Shown here: positions 41,686 to 50,561 of the stretch, piece by piece | Numbering within the stretch: position 1 is the stretch's first letter | Layout: each line of letters opens with the position of its first letter | Assembly (NCBI GenBank): GCA_030828385.1 | Contig: JAURCS010000006.1 | Coordinates: 19,012 to 83,011 of the forward strand | Length of the DNA stretch: 64,000 bases | DNA from: Gammaproteobacteria bacterium | Lineage (GTDB): Bacteria; Pseudomonadota; Gammaproteobacteria; Pseudomonadales; Pseudohongiellaceae | Direction: 5' to 3' | The notes under the pieces: model-generated | The model's database searches: none | The model's input: only the letters and a program-made list of their open reading frames with translations | What the model was told of the DNA's origin: nothing | Position numbers and translations under genes: made by a program

Positions 41686-44304
41686 CTAACGGCTTACGAC
41701 GAGGCTCTGTCCGGGAACAGGGCCACCCGCGCTGCCGGGGGGGCCACCGCCGCCACGGATATCACCAGTGGAGACCAGCTTGACCCACAAGGCGTCGTTG
41801 TCTTTGTAATAGGAGGTGGCATTGGCCTTGCGTAGTGCTTCCAGGCTGCTTTGCTGCGCACCTGAATCTGCTGCAGTGAATCCTGGCAGTTCGAACATTA
41901 CCCACGAGCCGGCATCCATCTCAGTCAGGCTGAGGTTCACGGATTCTCTTTCGGTGCTTACCTTGTACTGCGTGCCGGCGCGCACATTGGTTGTCCCGTT
42001 AGGCGTAAATTCATGACCATTGCGGCTGAGTACAACAGGTATCGAGGGCGGACGAACCCCCCTGATACGGCCGCCACCTGGGGCGATTTCAAGGGTAGCA
42101 GCAGCGCCAGCCCCGAAGCCTAAAGGACCACCACCGCCGCCGACATTCATGCGTCCGATATCACCCGTGCACACATAAGCGTTCCAGGTGGGCCTGGCTT
42201 CACAGGCGTCATCGGGGTCGATGCCGGTCTCATTGATGATATAGGAATTGGGGATGCCGGTGATGGTGCCGTCCCTGTCGTTGAAGACCGAGGTCAGGTA
42301 AACCGCATTGCCATAATCATCGTTGCTCCACCGGTTGTCGATCGGCGGGTAATATACCGGCTTGGCATCGACGAATGTGGAGCGCGCTACCGTGTTATTG
42401 GAGCTCATGCCGAAGCTGGTAAACAGCAGGTAGGAGATCGCCCCGGTCTTGCGGGTGTCATTGTCCTCGTAATTGATGAAGGTGTTGTTGTCCAGTTCAT
42501 GATGGGAGTCATAGAACTCGTAGCCGCGGATAGGGAAATCCGCGACAGCGGGTTGCGGCAGGCTGCGACCGTAGGCCAGTTCAGCGGGCTCGCGGGGGTT
42601 GCCGATATTGCCGGATTCACCCACGAACAGCGAGTCAACCACCCGTGACGTATACAGGGATGAGCCACCGCCAGTGGCATGGGTGAAGCCAATACCGTTG
42701 TCTGCCATCTTCAGGTTCTTGTAAAGGTGCATCTGACCCCTGGCCCAGATACCACTGTTGCGGTTTTTGTAGGCAGTAAAATCCTCAACGACGGACTCCA
42801 CTTGCGGGCTGTTCGGGTCAGCAGGATCGGCGAGGGCTATATACCCACCCACGGCGAAATGGCCATCGGCCCGGGGGGCACGGTCGCCCATGAAAGCGTC
42901 AAAGTTGGAATGGGCGACGTTGCCCTTGAACTCGCGGAACTTCGTACGGCGCGGCCAGGTGTTGAGGCTGTCCTCCGAACCTTCGAACGCACCGGTGGGA
43001 TGCACGGGGAAGGCAAACCAGAATCCGGTCGAGTCTGAGCCCGCAGCCACGTTGTTGATGTAGGTATTTTCCGGATTGGTAATCCAGAAAGACGAGGCTG
43101 TGTTGTCAGAAGGGATCAGGATTTCCGGGTGGTCCTGGCCGGTGGTTTTGAAGTTCAAACCGTCCGGGGACGCCCCGAACGGGCCAAGGTTGGTCGGATC
43201 GCAGGGCAGGCTGGTGTGGCACTTGGTCTGGATTGCCAGATTGCTGATGTACTGGTTGCCTTTCTCGATACCGTCTTCCATAAAGAAGCAGTGGCCCACA
43301 GTATTGTAGGTTACGTTATTCTCAACCTGCAGGTTGTTGGTGCCGTGGACCGTCACACAGCGGTTGTAGGTGTCGTGGATCGCCGAGTTCCTGACGTACT
43401 GTCCCGCACCAGCATCACCGACCAAATGCCAGTGTATCGGGTAGCGCGCAAGCTCCAGGTTCTGGCCCATGCGATAGAGCTCAACACCCTCGACATACAT
43501 CTTGCTGGTGACCATGCCCATAATGTGGCCGCCAAAGAAAGTCTCTTCAGCAGAGTCGGAGGCCTGCACCTTGATATTGCGCGTCAGCAAACCCACTTCA
43601 CCGCGCTCATCCACCCCGAAGGTGATCTCGCCGTAGTGCATGTACTCCAGGGGCTCATCCAGGGTAATGGCGTTAGCGCTGATGGCTGTGATATGTCGTG
43701 TTTCAGCCTGGCGTGGATTGTAATCTGTCGAGGCGAGGACAATCTCGTCACCCACCTGCCACTGGTCAGCGTTCAGCACATCAATGGTGTTGCTGCCAGC
43801 CTCGGCGGTCCTGGCCAGCTTGGTCCAGGCATTGCTGCGGTTGCCGTGCAGGTTCAGGGTGCCACCGGAGAGCATGATGCCACGATCGCCCATGCCCATC
43901 AGCTGTTCATCCTTGACCTTGTCAGTGAGGGTGATGGTAGCCTTGCTTGTGTGGGGGCGGGCTTCGGTGCCTATCTCCAGTTCGCCGAATACCATAATCC
44001 ACTCGGTGGTCAGTTCAAGATCAGTGTTGTCAGAAAAACGGAGTTTGCCGTTGATGGTCAAGCCGGCCAGTGCCGGCGGGCTGACATCAAGAATCATGTC
44101 CTGGTCACTCGCAATGACGACCCTGTCGCCAGCCGCTGGCACCTTGTTGTCTGGCCAGGAGGCAGGATCGGACCAGCGTGCTTCCTGGGCCATGGCAAGG
44201 GGAGCGCCGCCAAGTAGCAAACACACTGGTAAGACTCTGCGAAATAATTGCATGAGTAAACGAGTTGGTCGTGTCAGAAAGGACATGTGTGAACAGCTTG
44301 ACAT
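41686..44304 (-). CDS. G8-domain, CEMIP/TMEM2-like secreted beta-helix protein A
   Basis: The protein is 872 residues, starting at the ATG at 44304 after AGGGGA. The signal peptide ends near LLLGGAPLAMA-QE (about residue 39). A G8 domain follows (from about 44): ARWSDPASWPDNKVPAAGDR, LDVSPPALAGLTINGKLRFS, LELTTEWIMVFGELEIGTE. A right-handed beta-helix comes next, with RYPIHWH (287-293), NRCVTVHGTNNLQVENNVTY (from 314) and HCFFMEDG (338-345). Further blocks are AAGSDSTGFWF, ADNGIGFTHATGGG, SLFVGESGNIGNP and DFPIRGYEFYD, and a C-terminal TSYYKDNDALWVKLV. The block order matches animal CEMIP/TMEM2. A Gly/Pro-rich linker precedes the final VVSR. The substrate is unproven; hyaluronan-like glycans are the obvious guess. 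Confidence 0.88.
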   Translation of the reverse strand: MSSCSHMSFLTRPTRLLMQLFRRVLPVCLLLGGAPLAMAQEARWSDPASWPDNKVPAAGDRVVIASDQDMILDVSPPALAGLTINGKLRFSDNTDLELTTEWIMVFGELEIGTEARPHTSKATITLTDKVKDEQLMGMGDRGIMLSGGTLNLHGNRSNAWTKLARTAEAGSNTIDVLNADQWQVGDEIVLASTDYNPRQAETRHITAISANAITLDEPLEYMHYGEITFGVDERGEVGLLTRNIKVQASDSAEETFFGGHIMGMVTSKMYVEGVELYRMGQNLELARYPIHWHLVGDAGAGQYVRNSAIHDTYNRCVTVHGTNNLQVENNVTYNTVGHCFFMEDGIEKGNQYISNLAIQTKCHTSLPCDPTNLGPFGASPDGLNFKTTGQDHPEILIPSDNTASSFWITNPENTYINNVAAGSDSTGFWFAFPVHPTGAFEGSEDSLNTWPRRTKFREFKGNVAHSNFDAFMGDRAPRADGHFAVGGYIALADPADPNSPQVESVVEDFTAYKNRNSGIWARGQMHLYKNLKMADNGIGFTHATGGGSSLYTSRVVDSLFVGESGNIGNPREPAELAYGRSLPQPAVADFPIRGYEFYDSHHELDNNTFINYEDNDTRKTGAISYLLFTSFGMSSNNTVARSTFVDAKPVYYPPIDNRWSNDDYGNAVYLTSVFNDRDGTITGIPNSYIINETGIDPDDACEARPTWNAYVCTGDIGRMNVGGGGGPLGFGAGAAATLEIAPGGGRIRGVRPPSIPVVLSRNGHEFTPNGTTNVRAGTQYKVSTERESVNLSLTEMDAGSWVMFELPGFTAADSGAQQSSLEALRKANATSYYKDNDALWVKLVSTGDIRGGGGPPGSAGGPVPGQSLVVSR

Positions 44305-44524
44305 AATGGCTTCCCCTAAATAGTCGTATAAGCAGGAATGAAACATTCTCATTCCCTATCTTAAGTGATGGTATAACCGAAGTTTGTGAATTAAAAATGA
44401 AAATGTGAATAGCCCACGCTCATCCAGGCTTTCGGAACCTCTGAAAAACCCCAATAGGCCCAAAACACCAGCTTCGCAAATAGGGCCAACTCTGGTTGTT
44501 ACACCCCGATTATTCCTGCTGATC

Positions 44525-45397
44525 TTATTGCCCGCCACCTGGCCGGCCTCTGCTGCAACCTGGCGTTGTACAAACTGTTACTTCGTGAATGTAACGATTC
44601 ATACCGTTTTCAACCCGGAACTGCTGACTGGCAGGGGTTCCCGGATGATAAGGCCCGAGTCCGGCATCAAGCCAGGAAAAGTTGTGAAAAATGCTCACGG
44701 CACCCATGGTCTCATCGATGACGAAGCGGCGGCTGCCGGTGTTAATCGGTTGCGGGAATGCCCCCATGGTGCAGGTCTGTCCCTGGGGGTCGCGGGTGCC
44801 TGTGTAAATGCGGCCCTCAAGTCGAGCACAGGGCGTACCGTGCGGTACGGGCAGAAAGGGATCGCCCCAGTTGTTGATATAGGCCTCGGCTGCTGCCTTG
44901 ATAACGCCCCTCATGTCACGCTGGTCTTCGGGGATTACGCCCCAATCCTCTTGCTGAGTGTATGAAAGAAAGACATCTGCGCCGAACACCCAGTCACCCT
45001 CATCGGTGACCACTGATTCCATGATGGTCACCTCATCCTCATCATTCACTTCCATACGCGTGTGGATCACATAAGGGTGCTCATGGGTGGCTGCCACAAA
45101 CTCTGTGAAGGTGGCGCACAGGGTGGTATCAAAGAAACTGCGCGTAAAGTCGGCAGTAATGGCTTCGGACAACATACCTTCGGCAATGTCCGTGGGCTTA
45201 TCATTCTCTCCGTAATAGGCAGCGGCCGCCAGGGGTAGCATGGCAGCATTGCCGGTCGTCTGAGCTTCAACATAGGTGTCGGTTAACTCCTGGAGCGACT
45301 CACGAGTGCATGCCGCTGAGGCATCTGCAATAAATGCTATGCCAGCAAGGGCGATTGACCAGTACTTAATTGTGAAGCTTGTTATTTTTCTTTTCAT
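44525..45397 (-). CDS. Secreted protein resembling fungal DUF8021 proteins
   Basis: The 290-residue protein has a signal peptide (YWSIALAGIAFIADASAA) and an N-terminal Cys. Conserved-looking blocks are LTDTYVEAQTTGNAAMLPLA, TTLCATFTEFVAATHEHPYV, TIMESVVTDEGDWVFGADVF, WGVIPEDQRDMRGVIKAAAE, VPHGTPCARLEGRIYTG and RRFVIDETMGAVSIFHNF. This pattern resembles a secreted family best known from ascomycete fungi (DUF8021), including an NTF2-like part and a Cys-containing C-terminal part. I place it from memory of the motif style. It lies on the same strand between the two G8 genes A and B, 49 bp from the stop of B and 221 bp from the start of A. It is likely part of their unit. The function is unknown. 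Confidence 0.7.
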   Translation of the reverse strand: MKRKITSFTIKYWSIALAGIAFIADASAACTRESLQELTDTYVEAQTTGNAAMLPLAAAAYYGENDKPTDIAEGMLSEAITADFTRSFFDTTLCATFTEFVAATHEHPYVIHTRMEVNDEDEVTIMESVVTDEGDWVFGADVFLSYTQQEDWGVIPEDQRDMRGVIKAAAEAYINNWGDPFLPVPHGTPCARLEGRIYTGTRDPQGQTCTMGAFPQPINTGSRRFVIDETMGAVSIFHNFSWLDAGLGPYHPGTPASQQFRVENGMNRYIHEVTVCTTPGCSRGRPGGGQ

Positions 45398-45445
45398 TGA
45401 CGTAAGTCCTTCCAGGATTTCAGATATATTGATTCCAGTAATTTT

Positions 45446-48016
45446 TTAACGACTGACTTTCATTGTCACACCGCCGCTGTGCCCACCGCGGCCGCTGTCT
45501 CCAGGAGAGACCAGCTTGACCCACAACGCATCGTTGGCCTTGAAGTAAGACGTGTCATCGGCCTTGCGCAGCGCATCCAGGCTGGCAACTGACATACCCG
45601 AGTCTGCCCGGGTGAACTCCGGAATCTCAACGATAACCCACGCGTCTTCTTCCAATTCAATCATGTGGAGCTCCATCTCCGAGCGCTCAGTAGTCGCCTT
45701 GAACTCGGTATTGGCCCGGATGTTGGTGCCTACAGGGATGCTGATTTCATAGCCCTCACGACTCAGGATCACGGGTGGCAGGCTCGCATCGATGCCGAAG
45801 CCACCGCCGAAGCTTATTGGGTCAAAGGCAAGGCCTTTACCGTTTATAAAGCTCATGCGGCCGACATCGCCGGTACACAATGCGGCGTTCCAGTCGGGCT
45901 TGATTTCACAGGCTTCTTCGTCAACAGCAATGCTGTCATTGACGCCGTCGTGGATGACTACGAAAGAAGGTCTGCCAAGGCCAAGGGAGCCGTCCCGATC
46001 CCTGAATACGGCAGTCTTGTAGGCCAGACTGCCTGCGTTATTGTCGTTACCCCATTTTTTTTCCATCGGGGGATAAAACACCGGTTTGGCGTTCTCGAAT
46101 TTGAGGTTCTCCACGGCATTGTTGGAGCTGGCGCCGAAGCTGGTGTATAGCAGGTGGGAGATCGCTCCCGTCTTGCGGGTGTCATTGTCCTCGTAGTTCC
46201 GGAACGTGGTGTTCATGACGTCATGCCGGTAGTCGTAGTACTCGTAGCCACGGATCGGGAAGTCCGGCATCGTGGGCTTCGGGAAAGTGCGGCCATAGGC
46301 TTTCTCCTCGGGCGTTGAAGGGTTGCCGACATTTTCGGTTTCGCCCACAAACAGGGAATCGACAACCTGTGAGGAATATTCAAGTCGGCCATCACCGCCG
46401 GCATGGGTGAAGCCCATGGCGTTGTCGGCGAACTTCACATTCCTGAACAGATGCAAGCTGCCACGTCCCCAGATGCCGCCATTGCGGTTCTTGTAGGTAG
46501 TGAGATCCTCGAATACAGAGACCAGCGCCTTGCTGTTGGGATCGGCGGGATTCTCACGGCCACCATGGGAGGAGCCGGTAACACCAAAGGTGTTATCCGG
46601 GTTGATATTACGGTCGAACATAAAGCCATCATAGGCGGAGTGGGCAGTGTTGCCCCTGAACTCACGGAAATTTGTGCGCCTGGGCCAGGTGTTCAGGCTG
46701 TCATCAGAACCTTCGAACGCGCCGTTCGGGTGCTCTCCCAATGACATCCAGAATCCGTTTGAGTCGGATCCCGCAGCCACGTTGTCCACATAGGTATTGT
46801 CCGGGTTGGTGATCCAGTAAGAGGCCACCGTGTTGTCCGAAGGCAGCAGAACATCCCGTGATTGCTGACCTCTCGGTGCGCTTGCCTGCCGCACTTCAGT
46901 AGACTCACCTTCCGCGGAGAGATTGGTTGGTTCGCAGGGTCTGGTGGGATGGCACTTGACCTGGATCGCCAGGTTGTTGACAAACTCATTGCCGTGCTCA
47001 ATGCCATCTTCCATGAAGAAACAGTGGCCGACGATGTTGTAGGTCACGTTGTTCTCGACTCTCAGGTCGTTGGTGCCGTGCACCGTCACACAACGATTGA
47101 AGGTATCGTGTATGGCAGCATTCCTGACGTATTGGCCTTTGCCGCCGTCGCCCACCAGATGCCAGTGAATCGGATAGCGGGCAAGCTCCAGATGTTGCCC
47201 CATACGATTAAGTTCAACACCTTCCACATACATTTTGCTGGTGACCATCGCCATAATGTGACCGCCGAAGTAGGTCTCGGCCGCATCAGAAGAAGCTTGA
47301 ACCTTGATATTGCGCGTCAGCAATCCCACTTCGCCGCGCTCATCCACGTCAAAGGTAATCTTGCCAAAGTGCATATACTCCAGGGGCTCGTCCAGTGTAA
47401 TGGCGTTGCCGCTGATCGCGGCAATTGTGCGACGCTCAGCCTGTCTGGGATCGTAATCCGTCGACGCGAGAACAATCTCGTCACCCACCTGCCACTGGTC
47501 AGCATTCAACACCATGATGGTGTTGCTGCCTGCCTCGGCGGTATTGGCCAGCTTGGTCCAGGTGTTGGTGCGGTTACCGTGCAGGTTCAGGGTGCCACCG
47601 GAGAGCATGATGCCGCGATCGCCCATGCCCATCAGCTGTTCGTCCTTGATGTTGTTGGTGAGGGTGATGGTGGCCTTGCTTGTATGGGGACGAGCTTCGG
47701 TGCCGATCTCCAGTTCGCCGAATACCATAATCCACTCGGTGGTCAGTTCAAGGTCAGTATCGTCAGAAAAACGGAGTTTGCCGTTGATGGTCAAGCCGCT
47801 CAGTGCCGGCGGGCTGACATCAAGTATCACTTCCTTGTCGCTGGCAATGACGACATTCTCGCCTGCCGCTGGGACTTTGTTTTCTGGCCAGGTGGCAGGA
47901 TCGGACCAGCGGGCTTCCTGGGCCATCGCAAGGGGAGCACTGCTGAGTAGCAAACACACTGGCAGAATCCTGCTGAGTAAACGCATTAGTAAGGATGCGC
48001 GAGAATAGTTTGTCAT
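45446..48016 (-). CDS. G8-domain, CEMIP/TMEM2-like secreted beta-helix protein B
   Basis: The 856-residue paralogue is closest to protein A, co-linear over almost its whole length. It has a signal peptide (MRLLSRILPVCLLLSSAPLA), a G8 domain (from ARWSDPATWPENKVPAAGEN at about residue 35), and beta-helix motifs RYPIHWH (280-286), NRCVTVHGTNDLRVENNVTY (from 307) and HCFFMEDG. Further blocks are AAGSDSNGFWM, YKNRNGGIWGRG, SLFVGETENVGNP and DFPIRGYEYYD. The CEMIP-type Cys pair is in ACEIKPDWNAALCTGD, and the C-terminal TSYFKANDALWVKLVSPGD is followed by a linker and KVSR. The SD AAGGGA precedes the ATG at 48016. It is the first gene of a minus-strand run B, DUF8021-like, A. Confidence 0.88.
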   Translation of the reverse strand: MTNYSRASLLMRLLSRILPVCLLLSSAPLAMAQEARWSDPATWPENKVPAAGENVVIASDKEVILDVSPPALSGLTINGKLRFSDDTDLELTTEWIMVFGELEIGTEARPHTSKATITLTNNIKDEQLMGMGDRGIMLSGGTLNLHGNRTNTWTKLANTAEAGSNTIMVLNADQWQVGDEIVLASTDYDPRQAERRTIAAISGNAITLDEPLEYMHFGKITFDVDERGEVGLLTRNIKVQASSDAAETYFGGHIMAMVTSKMYVEGVELNRMGQHLELARYPIHWHLVGDGGKGQYVRNAAIHDTFNRCVTVHGTNDLRVENNVTYNIVGHCFFMEDGIEHGNEFVNNLAIQVKCHPTRPCEPTNLSAEGESTEVRQASAPRGQQSRDVLLPSDNTVASYWITNPDNTYVDNVAAGSDSNGFWMSLGEHPNGAFEGSDDSLNTWPRRTNFREFRGNTAHSAYDGFMFDRNINPDNTFGVTGSSHGGRENPADPNSKALVSVFEDLTTYKNRNGGIWGRGSLHLFRNVKFADNAMGFTHAGGDGRLEYSSQVVDSLFVGETENVGNPSTPEEKAYGRTFPKPTMPDFPIRGYEYYDYRHDVMNTTFRNYEDNDTRKTGAISHLLYTSFGASSNNAVENLKFENAKPVFYPPMEKKWGNDNNAGSLAYKTAVFRDRDGSLGLGRPSFVVIHDGVNDSIAVDEEACEIKPDWNAALCTGDVGRMSFINGKGLAFDPISFGGGFGIDASLPPVILSREGYEISIPVGTNIRANTEFKATTERSEMELHMIELEEDAWVIVEIPEFTRADSGMSVASLDALRKADDTSYFKANDALWVKLVSPGDSGRGGHSGGVTMKVSR

Positions 48017-48269
48017 AATTTTTTCCCTTATTTTTTCTTTATTTTTTTCCCAGAGTCGAACAGGTAAGGATGAACCATCCTTATAACTAATGGTGCATGA
48101 TGGTATAACTGAAATTTGTTAATAAAAAGTAAAAACAGGAAAAATCCCACGCCAAAGCAGATTTTGGTACACTGCCGCCCTGAAGTCTGTTGGTCATGGA
48201 TTGCTCTGTTGCGGCAACCTCGAACCATTCAAACCAGAAGAATCAACACTGTTAATATCATTCAAATCA
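48017..48269. promoter_or_regulatory. Divergent promoter region between G8-B and cytochrome c
   Basis: These 253 bp separate two divergent genes. They are AT-rich on the G8-B side. No strong operator is evident, and I see no gene in it. Confidence 0.3.
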
Positions 48270-48680
48270 ATGTTTAGAATTCCCATCATGCCCAATTTTC
48301 GCCGTTTGTTAGTCGTTGCCACTGCAGTTTTAGCCTCGGCCAGCTGTGCAGCAGATACTACCATTACGCCGGATATTGAACACGGCAAGGCAACATTTAA
48401 CACCATGTGCGGCGTCTGCCATTCAGTGCAGAAAACAGGCGGTCCTGTAGAGGGGCCCAATCTTCTTGGGCTTGTCGGCCGCGAGGCAGCCAGCCAAGCT
48501 GATTTTGCCAAGTACTCGCCGGCGCTCAAGACCTCCAATCTCACCTGGAGTGAAGAGACCCTTGACCGTTTTCTGGTGAACCCCATGGCGATGGTGCCAG
48601 GCACCTTGATGCCAATGTTGATACGTGACGACAAGACCCGGGCGGATGTGATTGCCTATCTCGCGACGCTTAAACAGTAG
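48270..48680 (+). CDS. Exported class I cytochrome c
   Basis: The protein is 136 residues from ATG 48270; ATG 48288 is a possible alternative. It has a signal sequence (RRLLVVATAVLASASCAA) and a single haem site CGVCH (C47, C50, H51) in FNTMCGVCHSVQKTGGPVEG. The distal Met lies in NPMAMVPGTLMPM, as in mitochondrial-type cytochrome c. It is a small periplasmic electron carrier. The SASC sequence is not a canonical lipobox. It is divergent from G8-B and convergent with the ferritin-like gene. Confidence 0.9.
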   Translation: MFRIPIMPNFRRLLVVATAVLASASCAADTTITPDIEHGKATFNTMCGVCHSVQKTGGPVEGPNLLGLVGREAASQADFAKYSPALKTSNLTWSEETLDRFLVNPMAMVPGTLMPMLIRDDKTRADVIAYLATLKQ

Positions 48681-48836
48681 GACTGCGGTATATTACGACA
48701 GGCACATTTCACGATGGGTCATCCGGCGCTTCGTTCAAAATGACGGATGATAATCATATAAGACCGGCAGACACCGGTTAACTGGTGGCTCACCATTAGT
48801 CCATTAGACCATTAGCAATTTTTACCCAAGACCACA

Positions 48837-49697
48837 TCACACTTCATTCAGAAGCTGGTCATACATCTGGATATTGAAATCGGCCGGCAAAAGGTGCTCG
48901 ATCGAGCGGGCAAAGTCGCGGGTCTCCTGCAGCATCAGATGCGTAACGCGTTTATTGGCAGCAGCATTGAGTCCTGGATTGAAGCCCAGACTCAGCGGGT
49001 CGAACGGCACTGCGGAACCTTTGGTTGGCAAGTACCGGGCAATTGAATTAAGAGACCCCATCATGATGGCCTGTGCCAGCGCGACCTCAGGCGCGGAACT
49101 GCTTCGGTAGGCCGAATCCAGCATCAACAACATGCTCCAGTAATTCATATTGCCGAGCCAGGCCAGGGCCCTCAGATCAGTATCCTCAATGCTGGTCGGA
49201 CGTCCATCATAGGCCGTCGGATTTATGGGTACATCATAGCTCGGATAGCGCGCATCGGAAGCGGGTAGCGACCAGATGTCAGGAGTGTTCTTGATCAGTG
49301 GATGGGACGCTTCATAGAGGGAATGAAAGAACTTGAAGTGGCCGAACTCTCCTTCGGCTTTGACGTCGCCGATTTCCTGAAACCAGGCGTTGAAATCCAG
49401 ATTCAGATCACCGACTTGCTTGAGTTCAGCAAGCGTGGTGATAACGGCATCGTAGAGTTTTCCGACATGATTGGCTGTAATTTCGCCACCGACGATTTCA
49501 GCATACTCTGGCTTGAGTGCATAAGCACTGTAGAGGTACTGAACCATGAGGTCATGTTCTATTTTGGGGCCTTCCTTCAAGAGCCGTATAAGCTCGAGAT
49601 AAGGATCGTCGAAACTTCGCTTTACCGTGGAAAACCGGTGCGTCTTCCTGGCGGCGAGAGCCCTGCCTGGGCCTGCGACCATACCAAACATGGCCAT
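48837..49697 (-). CDS. Ferritin-like domain protein, Tat signal interrupted by a frameshift
   Basis: The protein from ATG 49697 is 286 residues. It shows a ferritin-like helical domain: LLKEGPKIEHDLMVQYLYSA with the Glu/His pair of a di-iron site, EGEFGHFKFFHSLYEASHPL, and later QETRDFARSIEHLLPADF. It belongs to the ferritin-like/VioB-like family. The visible protein starts MAMFGMVAGPGRALAARKTH, the tail of a signal. In the -1/+1 related frame immediately upstream, from ATG 49737, lies MKDKEFSRR. Joining the two across one base at about 49705-49716 gives SRRxLLRSMAMFGMV, a classic twin-arginine signal. The gene is thus probably frameshifted or contains a sequencing error. Confidence 0.78.
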   Translation of the reverse strand: MAMFGMVAGPGRALAARKTHRFSTVKRSFDDPYLELIRLLKEGPKIEHDLMVQYLYSAYALKPEYAEIVGGEITANHVGKLYDAVITTLAELKQVGDLNLDFNAWFQEIGDVKAEGEFGHFKFFHSLYEASHPLIKNTPDIWSLPASDARYPSYDVPINPTAYDGRPTSIEDTDLRALAWLGNMNYWSMLLMLDSAYRSSSAPEVALAQAIMMGSLNSIARYLPTKGSAVPFDPLSLGFNPGLNAAANKRVTHLMLQETRDFARSIEHLLPADFNIQMYDQLLNEV

Positions 49698-49737
49698 ACT
49701 GCGCAGCAGCGCGGCGGGAAAATTCCTTGTCTTTCAT
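49698..49737 (-). pseudogene. Out-of-frame N-terminal piece (SRR Tat motif) of the ferritin-like gene
   Basis: ATG at 49737 encodes MKDKEFSRRAA. With a one-base shift the following codons read LLRSMAMFG in the frame of the downstream gene. It is part of the same ancestral reading frame. Confidence 0.5.
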
Positions 49738-49884
49738 AGGAGGTCGTTCCCAAAATCGAAAGCTATTTATCGATAGCTATATTCAATAATTGTAACCGCT
49801 CTTTCCAGCAAAAATTTAATAGAAATAAGAAAAAACGGGGGACATCTCTTGATGGATTAGTTCTGAACCTGCCTTTACAGGGGG

Positions 49885-50286
49885 TTAGCGATCAACCTGC
49901 TCGACCATATATTCGATTGCTTCGATAATTTCTTTATCAGAGAGGTCAAGTCGCTCACCCTTTTTTGGCATCACACCAGTGTTGCCTGAGAATCCGTTCA
50001 AGGCATGATCGATAAGTGTATCCATGCCCTGGGCGATGCGTGGAGCCCAGGCTTCGGCATCGCCTAATGCTGGTGCGCCACCAACACCGGGTGGGTAGTG
50101 GCAGGCGACACAGACGTTGTTGTAGACCTGCTCTCCATTCATTCCAGTGGCTGCTGCATCAGCACTTGAAACAGGCGCGCCTGATCCTTCCGATGCTGCC
50201 AGAGCGATCGACGTGAAGGCCACGCCGATGAGCATGCCGAAAAGCAGCATGTATTTGCTGTAAGCTGGCTGGTATAGGTCCCGCAT
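49885..50286 (-). CDS. Cytochrome c5-like exported cytochrome
   Basis: The 133-residue protein has a membrane or signal segment (YMLLFGMLIGVAFTSIALAA) and a cytochrome c5-type domain. The haem motif is CVACH (C59, C62, H63), then YPPGVGGAPALGD, LIDHALNGFSGNTGVMPKKG with the distal Met, and LSDKEIIEAIEYMVEQV. It is a periplasmic carrier. It is divergent from G8-C and on the same strand as the ferritin-like gene upstream of its stop. The three redox genes sit between the two G8 pairs. Confidence 0.88.
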   Translation of the reverse strand: MRDLYQPAYSKYMLLFGMLIGVAFTSIALAASEGSGAPVSSADAAATGMNGEQVYNNVCVACHYPPGVGGAPALGDAEAWAPRIAQGMDTLIDHALNGFSGNTGVMPKKGERLDLSDKEIIEAIEYMVEQVDR

Positions 50287-50561
50287 GGAGCTGTTCCTGT
50301 GTTTTGAGCATCGCGATTATAACGTATCGCAATCCTACGGACTATCCAGCAAGCGCCTTTGCAGGGGGGCAGTTATTCAGACGTAGCTCTTGCCTTGCAC
50401 CGCAGTAGTTAACTCCTACCTGGCAACAAGTGACAAGAATTAGTGAAGTTTCGCCACAGGCTTGTCTTACAGTGACTTAATGTTGGAAAATCCTGCTATC
50501 CTTTAATTTCTTCAATTACAGAAATTGAAAAAATACTTTCCAAAACTAGAGGTCTGGTTCC
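50287..50561. promoter_or_regulatory. Divergent region between cytochrome c5 and G8-C
   Basis: These 275 bp hold no gene. The leader of G8-C ends with GAGGTCTGGTTCC before the ATG, similar to the GGGGAGTCTGGTTCA leader of G8-D, so both genes appear to share a translation-initiation context. Confidence 0.35.

Noticed and set aside
43129-47950. Long plus-strand open frames antisense to G8-A (43129-44217) and G8-B (46862-47950), both 362 codons
   Set aside because: They resemble each other only because the two G8 genes are paralogues read in the same antisense frame. They lack starts with SD, signal sequences or known motifs.
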